Source: a bacterium
GTDB taxonomy: Bacteria > JAHJDO01
NCBI GenBank assembly: GCA_030631525.1
Contig: DAOVKY010000012.1
Span: 1-10,220, forward strand
Direction: 5' to 3'
DNA length: 10,220 nucleotides
Positions 1-5,231 of this stretch are shown here, one piece after another. Position 1 is the stretch's first letter. Each line of letters begins with the position of its first letter. Position numbers and translations under genes: made by a program. The notes beneath the pieces are model-generated. The model searched no databases and was not told the origin of the DNA. It saw nothing but the letters and a program-made list of their open reading frames with translations.

Positions 1-848
1 ATAAGGTTTGTATATTTGGTGTTGGACTGATTGGCGGGTCTATAGGTATGGCGATTAAAAAGAATGGACTGGCTGATGAGGTTATTGGTATTGGCAGGAA
101 TATTGCAAAACTTAAAAAAGCTGTTTTAGTGGGAGCAGTTGATAGAGTTACAACTGATTATATAGCAGAAGTGAAGGATGCGGATTTAATAATTCTGTCA
201 ATGCATATAAATTCTTCTCTTGAAGCCGCAAAAAAAATCGCACCTTTTTTAAAAAAAGACACAGTGGTTACTGACGTAGAGAGCACAAAAGAACTGTTTT
301 GCAAGAAGATGCAGGAGATACTGCCTGATGGGATACATTTTGTTGGTGCGCATCCAATAGCTGGTTTAGAAAGACACGGGGTTGATGTTGCGACACATAG
401 ATTATTTAACGGAGTAGTGTGTGTGCTTACAAGAACCTCAAAAACAAATAAAAATGCGTTCCTAAAAGTTAAAAATCTGTGGAATAAAATAGGAGCCAAT
501 GTTGTGCTTCTCTCCCCAGGTCAACATGATAAGCTGGTTGCCTTTACAAGTCATCTGCCTCATATAGCGGCTGTATCACTTGTTAATGCTCTGGGTAAAA
601 CAGACACAATAGACGAAGATTTAAAACTTGTTATTGGAAACGGGTTCAGGGATACAACCAGAATTGCTTCAAGTTCTCCCGAGATGTGGCAGGAGATATG
701 TATGACAAATAAAAAGAATATCTTAGATGTTTTATCAGGATTCCAAAGAGAACTGCATAAGATGTGCAAATTAATACACAAATCTGACAGCGAAGAACTA
801 ATCAAAAAGCTTGAAGAGGCAAAATTTCTTAGAACTAATTTGAAGTAA
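1..848 (+). CDS. tyrA: Prephenate/arogenate dehydrogenase (TyrA), 5'-truncated by window edge
   Basis: Catalyses the NAD(P)-dependent oxidation (with decarboxylation for prephenate) leading to tyrosine. The reading frame is open from base 3, upstream of the first ATG at 48, and that stretch encodes the Rossmann motif GVGLIGGS. The ATG at 48 is therefore internal and the true start lies before the window. Further family landmarks are GAHPIAGLE (containing the catalytic-region His), SHLPH, and GNGFRDTTRIASSSPEMW near the C-terminus. About 281 residues are visible, close to the full length of a monofunctional TyrA. No ACT or chorismate mutase domain follows. It is 13 bp upstream of aroA, the preceding branch of aromatic synthesis, so the two are probably co-transcribed. 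Substrate preference (prephenate or arogenate) cannot be read from the sequence. Confidence 0.95.
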   Translation, partial: KVCIFGVGLIGGSIGMAIKKNGLADEVIGIGRNIAKLKKAVLVGAVDRVTTDYIAEVKDADLIILSMHINSSLEAAKKIAPFLKKDTVVTDVESTKELFCKKMQEILPDGIHFVGAHPIAGLERHGVDVATHRLFNGVVCVLTRTSKTNKNAFLKVKNLWNKIGANVVLLSPGQHDKLVAFTSHLPHIAAVSLVNALGKTDTIDEDLKLVIGNGFRDTTRIASSSPEMWQEICMTNKKNILDVLSGFQRELHKMCKLIHKSDSEELIKKLEEAKFLRTNLK

Positions 849-861
849 AAAGATAGGATTC

Positions 862-2211
862 ATGCACTCAGTAATAATAAAACCAGTAAATAAATTATCA
901 GGGACTATTTGTATTCCCGGGGATAAATCAATTTCTCATAGAGCAGTTATTCTTGGCTCTCTGGCAAAAGGAACAACAAGAATAACAGGTTTTCTTGAGA
1001 GCGAAGACTGTATGAGAACAGTTGAGATCTTCAGGCAGTTGGGGGTTGATATAGCTGTAAGTGGAAATGAGGCAGTGATAACTTCGAATGGTCTCCATGG
1101 ACTGAAAGAGCCCAAGGGAGACTTATACGCAGGTAACTCAGGAACAACAATGAGACTTATGCTTGGAGTCTTGGCAGGTCAGAAGTTTACTTCAAGGATT
1201 ACAGGTGATGATTCTCTTTGCAAAAGACCTATGAAAAGGGTTACGGAGCCGTTAAGAAGAATGGGGGCTAAGATTACAGGTAGAGTTAAAAATTATGACG
1301 AATATGCTCCTTTTACAATTAGTGAGGGACAGCTTTCACAGAAAAAAAGACCTCCGTCATTAATTCCCAGTGCACAGGTGAAATCTGCAATTCTTTTAGC
1401 AGGTTTATATGCAAAGGGTAAAACTTCAGTTTTTGAACATTTTAAATCACGGGATCATACGGAAAGAATGCTCAAATATTTTGGAGTGAATCTGGATATA
1501 GAAGAAGAAGGAGAGGGATGCGGAGTGTCAATAGAAGGAGGCTCTCGATTAAAGGCTAAGGACATAGTTATTCCAGGAGATATTTCTTCTGCCGCATTTT
1601 TTATTGTAGCTGCTTCATGCTTAGAAGGCTCAGAAATTACAATAAAAAATGTAGGAGTGAATCCTACTCGGACAGGCATAATTGATGTAATGAAAAGAAT
1701 GAAAGCAGACATAAAATTAAAAAATGAAAAGATAATTTCAGGAGAACCTAGAGCAGATATTATTGTTAAAAGCAGCAGGCTTCAAGGAACTACTATTGAA
1801 CCTGGCGAAATTCCAAGACTAATTGATGAAATTCCCATAATTGCAGTAGCTGCCGCATTTGCGCAAGGAAAGACTACGATTAAAGGGGTCTCTGAATTGA
1901 AAGTTAAAGAAAGTAATAGGCTCATGGCAATTCGGGACATATTTCACTACTTTGGAATAAGGCTCAATGATTACAGTTCTAAAAGATTGGTTATTCCAGG
2001 AGGGCAAAACACGAAACCTAAAACCTTTCCCGGATCCCTATGTAACAGTCTTGGGGATCATAGAATAGCCATGACTGGAATTATCATGGGGCTTATGGCA
2101 AAAGGAGAAACGATTGTATATGATACAGATTGTATTAATACGTCTTTTCCTAACTTTATAGAAATATTGAAAAAAATGACTCCTAAAGGAACGATTAAAG
2201 TTGAGAAGTAA
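862..2211 (+). CDS. aroA: 3-phosphoshikimate 1-carboxyvinyltransferase (EPSP synthase), class II type
   Basis: Transfers the enolpyruvyl group of PEP to shikimate-3-phosphate, the sixth step of the shikimate pathway, in the cytosol. At 449 residues it is full length. Visible motifs are PGDKSISHR at residues 19-27, GNSGTTMR at 91-98, the catalytic-type Asp in DEIP (D322), KESNR at 349-353 and GDHRIAM from 398. The four motifs used to define class II EPSP synthases are all present: GDKS, SAQVK (170-174), RDHTE (197-201) and NPTR (267-270). The ATG at 862 follows tyrA by 13 bp with only a weak purine-rich ribosome site. The 3' end overlaps cmk by 11 bp. Nothing appears broken. Confidence 0.97.
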   Translation: MHSVIIKPVNKLSGTICIPGDKSISHRAVILGSLAKGTTRITGFLESEDCMRTVEIFRQLGVDIAVSGNEAVITSNGLHGLKEPKGDLYAGNSGTTMRLMLGVLAGQKFTSRITGDDSLCKRPMKRVTEPLRRMGAKITGRVKNYDEYAPFTISEGQLSQKKRPPSLIPSAQVKSAILLAGLYAKGKTSVFEHFKSRDHTERMLKYFGVNLDIEEEGEGCGVSIEGGSRLKAKDIVIPGDISSAAFFIVAASCLEGSEITIKNVGVNPTRTGIIDVMKRMKADIKLKNEKIISGEPRADIIVKSSRLQGTTIEPGEIPRLIDEIPIIAVAAAFAQGKTTIKGVSELKVKESNRLMAIRDIFHYFGIRLNDYSSKRLVIPGGQNTKPKTFPGSLCNSLGDHRIAMTGIIMGLMAKGETIVYDTDCINTSFPNFIEILKKMTPKGTIKVEK

Positions 2212-2863
2212 AATAACTATAGCTATTGATGGACCTGCTGGTTCAGGTAAGAGCAGCGTTTCAAAGATTATTGCAAAAAGGTTAGGACTTTTGTATGTAG
2301 ATACAGGAGCTATGTACAGAGCGCTTACACTTAAGGCTATGGAAAAGGGTATTAATTTGGAAGAAGAGATAATGCTGGTAGAGCTTGCGCATAATACGGA
2401 AATTGAGCTAACTCATCGGGAAGAGGGGACTATTGTTTTACTTGATGGACAAGACGTAACAGAAAAAATAAGAGAGACTGATGTAACGAATAATGTCTTC
2501 TATCTTGCCAGAGCAGAAGGGGTAAGAGAGTGCATGAAAAAGCTGCAGAGGAAAATTGCAGAAAAAGGCAATGTCGTAATGGAAGGACGAGACATCACAA
2601 CAGTTATACTGCCTGATGCAGACTATAAGTTTTATCTGGATGCTTCTTTTGATGAGCGTGTGAAAAGGCGCAGGAAAGAGTTAGAACAAAATGGCAGGCA
2701 AGTTGTGGAATCAGGACTCTCAAAAGATATAAAAATGCGGGACAAAAAAGATTTGACAAGAAAGATAGCGCCCTTAAGAAAAGCAAAGGATGCTATTGTT
2801 ATTGACTCAACAGGAATGAGTGTGGAAGAAGAAGTAGAAACAGTCATATCTTACATAAAATGA
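2201..2863 (+). CDS. cmk: Cytidylate kinase (CMP/dCMP kinase), TTG start
   Basis: Phosphorylates CMP and dCMP with ATP, feeding CTP and dCTP pools. The 220 residues match the usual family length. The P-loop GPAGSGKS is at residues 11-18, VDTGAMYR at 33-40 forms part of the nucleotide site, GRDITT starts at 129 (many homologues have GRDIGT), and an Arg-rich lid segment (KRRRKEL) follows. The start is a TTG at 2201, because no ATG occurs upstream in frame and the first internal ATG lies after the P-loop. AAAGGA at 2185-2190 is a plausible ribosome site 10 bases away. It overlaps aroA by 11 bp and plsC by 4 bp (ATGA), so translation of the three is probably coupled. The aroA-cmk-plsC order is common in several bacterial phyla. 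Confidence 0.96.
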   Translation: MRSKITIAIDGPAGSGKSSVSKIIAKRLGLLYVDTGAMYRALTLKAMEKGINLEEEIMLVELAHNTEIELTHREEGTIVLLDGQDVTEKIRETDVTNNVFYLARAEGVRECMKKLQRKIAEKGNVVMEGRDITTVILPDADYKFYLDASFDERVKRRRKELEQNGRQVVESGLSKDIKMRDKKDLTRKIAPLRKAKDAIVIDSTGMSVEEEVETVISYIK

Positions 2864-3480
2864 TATATATAATAGCTAAACTAATTTTTTCTATTTTCTG
2901 TAAGATTTATTTCAGGTTAGAAGTAAATGGTGCTGATAATGTCCCTAAAAATGGTGGTGTGTTAGTGGCTTCAAATCATAGCAGTTTTCTGGATCCTGTT
3001 ATTGTAGGCGTTGGAATATCTAGACAAACTTATTTTTTAACAAAACAAAGTTTGTTTGAGATTCCTATATTAGGCTTACTAATCAGAGCCTTGCATACTA
3101 TCCCTATAAGACGTTCCATGGTAAGCGTCTCTACATTTAAAGAATTAATTAAATCCCTACACTCTAAAAAAGCTATCATTCTATTTCCGGAAGGAACAAG
3201 AAGTATAGATGGAAAACTAGGGCAAGGAAAGATAGGGGTGGGTATGCTTGCTTTGAAGGCAGATGTCCCGATTGTGCCTGCATATATAGATGGGGCAATA
3301 AAGGCCTTTCCTAAAAGGGGGAAATGGATACAGCCAAAGAAGATTAGAGTTGTATTTGGTAAGCCAATTATACCCAAAAGAAAAAGTAGAGACGCTGCAT
3401 TGCAACGTCTCTACTATCATGAAATAAGCGCTCAAGTAATGGAGTCTATAAATAGTTTAAAAGAAAATATTGCTTGGTAA
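2860..3480 (+). CDS. plsC: 1-acyl-sn-glycerol-3-phosphate acyltransferase (PlsC family)
   Basis: Acylates lysophosphatidate to phosphatidate at the inner membrane during phospholipid synthesis. The 206 residues begin with a hydrophobic helix (about 2-18). Motif I is NHSSFLD with H40 and D45 as the HX4D catalytic pair. The substrate motif PIRRSM follows, then FPEGTRS (from F109) and VPIVPAYIDG. The ATG at 2860 overlaps the cmk stop. Two oddities are visible. Codons 176-186 are a near-perfect DNA palindrome (3385-3415) in the variable stretch after the GKPI motif. The last codons and stop are shared with an antisense murJ remnant, so the original C-terminus may have been slightly different. The catalytic core is intact and activity is expected, though exact acyl acceptor specificity is inferred from family only. 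Confidence 0.93.
   Translation: MIYIIAKLIFSIFCKIYFRLEVNGADNVPKNGGVLVASNHSSFLDPVIVGVGISRQTYFLTKQSLFEIPILGLLIRALHTIPIRRSMVSVSTFKELIKSLHSKKAIILFPEGTRSIDGKLGQGKIGVGMLALKADVPIVPAYIDGAIKAFPKRGKWIQPKKIRVVFGKPIIPKRKSRDAALQRLYYHEISAQVMESINSLKENIAW
3385..3415. repeat. Near-perfect 31-bp palindrome inside plsC
   Basis: The arms AGTAGAGACG (3385-3394) and CGTCTCTACT (3406-3415) are exact reverse complements. The loop contains two further TGCA halves (3396-3399 and 3401-3404), giving 14 of 15 possible pairs. It is in frame and encodes plsC residues S176-Y186, a poorly conserved stretch between GKPI and the C-terminal helix. Palindromes of the GTAGAGACG...CGTCTCTAC type are, from memory, dispersed in genomes of several phyla, so this may be a mobile or REP-like unit. 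Whether it recurs in this genome cannot be judged from one window. Confidence 0.75.
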
Positions 3481-3493
3481 TTGAATTCCAAGC
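3472..3493. repeat. Imperfect palindrome at the plsC/murJ-remnant breakpoint
   Basis: GCTTGG (3472-3477) pairs with CCAAGC (3488-3493), and AATT on each side of a central G extends the pairing, with one unpaired T. It spans the plsC stop codon. No T-run follows on either strand, so it is not a convincing terminator. Part of it is explained by coding for MurJ's LGIQLP. Confidence 0.5.
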
Positions 3494-3516
3494 TGTCCTA
3501 TTCCTTCAATCAGGAC

Positions 3517-3540
3517 TGCAATAGCCAGTGCAATAGCCAG
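3517..3540. repeat. Exact tandem duplication of a 12-bp unit in the murJ remnant
   Basis: TGCAATAGCCAG occurs twice head to tail (3517-3528 and 3529-3540). On the minus strand this gives the repeated peptide ALAIALAI. With one copy removed, the spacing between the Pro-Val and the QLP of the remnant equals that of intact MurJ, so the second copy looks like a later replication-slippage event. Confidence 0.85.
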
Positions 3541-3792
3541 TCCTACAACTGGTTCTTTCATGCTTCTGAGATAATCACTCATAACAGGTATAAACGCCCC
3601 ATTAAAAGCATTTTCTCCAAGGAGACGTCTCAGTGTATTTGGAATTCTGAAAGCAACAAAAAAGGCATCTGCAAACATTGATGTGCCAAAAAGCGAGGCT
3701 AATAGAATATCCCTGACATAGCCGAAAATCCTACTAATAATTGTCGCAACTCCAACCTTGCCTGCGGATCTTGTGAGGGAACTTAGCTCCAT

Positions 3793-3901
3793 AATGCGAT
3801 TGTATGATGCAGCCAATTATAAAAAACATGAGTGTCAGGTACTATAGGACATTTCCATGCAAACTATATTTCTACGTATCAAAAATCTATAGGAAACAGC
3901 A
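3793..3901. other. Non-coding stretch between murJ remnant and hairpin
   Basis: No credible gene is seen. The only structured item is the 19-base segment 3833-3851, which begins TGTC and ends GACA (TGTCAGGTACTATAGGACA). It has the look of an insertion-sequence or REP-type fragment, but there is no transposase coding nearby and the match rests on general resemblance only. Confidence 0.4.
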
Positions 3902-3931
3902 GAAGCCCCCAACTTCAGTTGGGGGAGCTTC
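3902..3931 (-). terminator. Bulged GC-rich hairpin overlapping the lysR stop (terminator or IS200/IS605-like end)
   Basis: CCCCAAC (3907-3913) pairs with GTTGGGG (3918-3924) around loop TTCA. The outer GAAGC (3902-3906) pairs with GCTTC (3927-3931), leaving a GA bulge: 12 pairs in all. On the minus strand it begins at the lysR stop codon and could terminate that transcript, though only a weak pyrimidine run (CTTCTGCTGTTTCC) follows. The shape, ACTTCAGT core and adjoining TTCAC also resemble ends of IS200/IS605 elements recognised as single-stranded hairpins by Y1 transposases. That second reading is from memory, and no tnpA or tnpB is visible. Confidence 0.5.
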
Positions 3932-4823
3932 ACTCATTTGAGTAATGATTTAAAATAGACGTAAAAATCAGCTTAAGCAATTTATTCTTTAAGTTTTTCT
4001 TTTTTATTATTACTCCAAACTCAATCTGTACGGATAAGTCTCTAATCTTATGTTTTATAAACAAATCTCTGTGTATATTCCTATCAAGTATAAATTCCGG
4101 GACAATTGCAACTCCAAGTCCCATTTTAACTATCTCCAGGATACTATTACTGGATTTTGTTCGTATTATTGTTCTTGGTGAAAGCTTCTTTTTATTAAAG
4201 GCAGGTGTTATTATCTGTTGATATTTGACAAATTCCTCATATGCGACAAATGGATGCTTGCTTATTTGAGCAAGTGTAATTGGGCTAGTGGCCGGTAGAA
4301 ATTTTCCCTTTAAGGAGACACAGACTAATTGGCACTTTATAAGAGGGTAGTATTTTATTTCTAGGTTCTTCACAGGACCAAGTACGATACTGCAATTTAC
4401 AATCTCATCCAATGTTTCTGATATAATCTGTGGAGATTCTGCTTCCTTGAGCTGAAAGGATATATCGGGATATTTTTTGGTAAAATCCGCAAGGAAAGAA
4501 GGCAGAAGATATTGAATTGCAATAGTTGAGCAACCAAGTCTAACATTCCCTGAAGGTTTTTTGCTGTTATCTTTCCGAAAGTCTTCTTTAATGTATGCGA
4601 TCTCTTCAAGTATGTGATTTGTTGTTTTTAGTAATCTCTCTCCTCTTTCTGTTAATTCCACGCCCTTTGTTCCTCTTATAAAAAGCTGTAATCCAAGTTC
4701 TTCTTCTAGTTTTTTTATCTGCTTGCTCAAAGCTGGCTGACTGATATAAAGCTTGACTGCCGCCCTTGTAAAACTACCAGAGGCTGCAATACCCTGAAAT
4801 GCCTTTAAGGATTGAATATCCAT
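3930..4823 (-). CDS. LysR-type transcriptional regulator
   Basis: A DNA-binding regulator of about 297 residues with the standard LysR layout. The N-terminal winged helix-turn-helix runs from MDIQSLKAF through FTRAAVKLYISQPALSKQIKKLE to LFIRGTKGVELTERG (about residues 1-60). A linker helix follows, then a periplasmic-binding-like effector domain (from about residue 90, LGCSTIAIQYLLPSFL). I chose the ATG at 4823: it has AGGA five bases upstream and matches where LysR proteins begin. A GTG 33 bases further out at 4856 has no such support. It is divergent from the methyltransferase cassette and shares a 132-bp intergenic region with overlapping promoters, the classic arrangement for control of the neighbouring operon and itself. 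The effector is unknown; by context it may be a quaternary amine or its product. The stop codon lies within a hairpin arm. Confidence 0.93.
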   Translation of the reverse strand: MDIQSLKAFQGIAASGSFTRAAVKLYISQPALSKQIKKLEEELGLQLFIRGTKGVELTERGERLLKTTNHILEEIAYIKEDFRKDNSKKPSGNVRLGCSTIAIQYLLPSFLADFTKKYPDISFQLKEAESPQIISETLDEIVNCSIVLGPVKNLEIKYYPLIKCQLVCVSLKGKFLPATSPITLAQISKHPFVAYEEFVKYQQIITPAFNKKKLSPRTIIRTKSSNSILEIVKMGLGVAIVPEFILDRNIHRDLFIKHKIRDLSVQIEFGVIIKKKNLKNKLLKLIFTSILNHYSNE

Positions 4824-4863
4824 GATATTCCTATTGGTTATGGGTTCTATAAACACAAATCAT

Positions 4864-4890
4864 TTGACATAATAACATTTTATATTAAAT
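4864..4890 (+). promoter_or_regulatory. Candidate sigma-70 promoter for the methyltransferase cassette
   Basis: A perfect TTGACA at 4864-4869 is followed after 15 bases by TTAAAT (4885-4890), a four-of-six match to TATAAT. The spacer is short, which would fit an activator-dependent promoter. It would yield a leader of about 60 bases before the gene at 4956. Confidence 0.45.
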
Positions 4891-4904
4891 AATAGATTTG
4901 GCAA
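4877..4904 (-). promoter_or_regulatory. Candidate sigma-70 promoter for the lysR gene
   Basis: On the minus strand, TTGCCA (4904-4899) and TAAAAT (4882-4877) are separated by 16 bases, each matching five of six consensus positions. It would give a leader of roughly 45-50 bases before the ATG at 4823. It overlaps the candidate promoter of the opposite operon. Predicted only by eye in AT-rich DNA. Confidence 0.5.
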
Positions 4905-4955
4905 GGATTTTTGTGTTTGGTATGTGTTTAATAACATGACGTTACGGACAGGATA

Positions 4956-5231
4956 ATGAGCGTTTTTGAAATTGTGATGCTTGTCTGTTTTGGAACATGC
5001 TGGCCGTTTTCTATTTATAAGTCATGGAAAGAGAAGAGCGTTAGAGGAAAGAGCATTGTGTTCCTATGGTTGATATTTATAGGCTACTTAAGTGGAGTAA
5101 TTCACAAGGTAATGTACAATTATAACTGGATTATTACATTGTATATATTCAACGGCACAATGGTATTAATTGATATATCTTTCTATTACTATTATCGTTA
5201 TACTGTGAATAAAAAAGGAGCTAAAATATGA
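4956..5231 (+). CDS. Small three-helix membrane protein, PQ-loop/SemiSWEET-like
   Basis: 91 residues with three predicted membrane helices (about 3-20, 35-52, 58-80) and a charged loop. The first loop, WPFSIYKSWKEKSVRGKS, resembles the PQ-loop pattern (PQ-x-x-K-x-x-K-x-K-S-x-x-G-x-S) found in SemiSWEET half-transporters. Those are about 85-100 residues, have three helices and work as dimers. Here Pro is followed by Phe instead of Gln. If the relationship holds, it may move a small substrate across the inner membrane; substrate and transport function are not shown by the sequence. It is the first gene of the cassette, and its TGA overlaps the ATG of the methyltransferase. No in-frame alternative start exists upstream because of a nearby stop; the ribosome site (AGGA at 4950-4953) is close to the ATG. 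Confidence 0.75.
   Translation: MSVFEIVMLVCFGTCWPFSIYKSWKEKSVRGKSIVFLWLIFIGYLSGVIHKVMYNYNWIITLYIFNGTMVLIDISFYYYYRYTVNKKGAKI

Larger units (their letters stand above)
3457..3792 (-). pseudogene. murJ: Internally deleted and truncated murJ (mviN) lipid II flippase remnant
   Basis: Intact MurJ is a membrane flippase of about 450-520 residues that moves lipid II across the inner membrane. Here the minus strand encodes a typical MurJ N-terminus from the ATG at 3792: SRIFGYVRDILLASLFG, then ADAFFVAFRIPNTLRRLLGENAF and AFIPVMSDYL. After about 80 residues it jumps in frame to EPVVGLAIA...GQLGIQLP. I align that piece with the segment near residue 200 of E. coli MurJ (PPVLALAWAV...QLVYQLP, from memory). 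Roughly 100 residues are missing at the join and about 300 after it. Homology stops at the plsC stop codon, and the frame closes at 3457 inside plsC. An 8-codon upstream extension to 3816 exists but is not MurJ-like. It is surely non-functional as a flippase. An assembly chimera is the main alternative to a genuine gene relic. Confidence 0.85.
4851..4930. promoter_or_regulatory. Inverted repeat flanking the divergent promoters (candidate LysR operator)
   Basis: AAACACAAA (4851-4859) has its exact reverse complement TTTGTGTTT at 4910-4918, and a related half site TGTGTTT recurs at 4923-4929. The arms lie about 59 bp apart centre to centre, outside both promoter cores. LysR-type tetramers commonly contact two sites and bend the DNA between them. 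Assignment to this regulator is inference. Confidence 0.4.

Noticed and set aside
48..50. ATG at 48 as the start of tyrA
   Set aside because: The same frame is open upstream to the window edge and encodes the essential NAD-binding motif GVGLIGGS, so the gene starts before the window.
3622..3631. Palindrome GAGACGTCTC
   Set aside because: It lies in codons for the conserved MurJ LRRLLGE stretch and is short; coding explains it well enough.
3481..3681. 66-codon plus-strand frame after plsC
   Set aside because: It is the antisense of the murJ remnant, with a composition unlike a real protein and no homology that I recognise.
3833..3851. Segment TGTCAGGTACTATAGGACA as an insertion-sequence terminus
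   Set aside because: Only a visual resemblance; there is no paired end, target duplication or transposase in the window, so it is not called as a mobile element.
4824..4856. Longer LysR form starting with GTG at 4856
   Set aside because: The extra 11 residues are not LysR-like, and the ATG at 4823 has an AGGA site at good spacing and the family's usual beginning.
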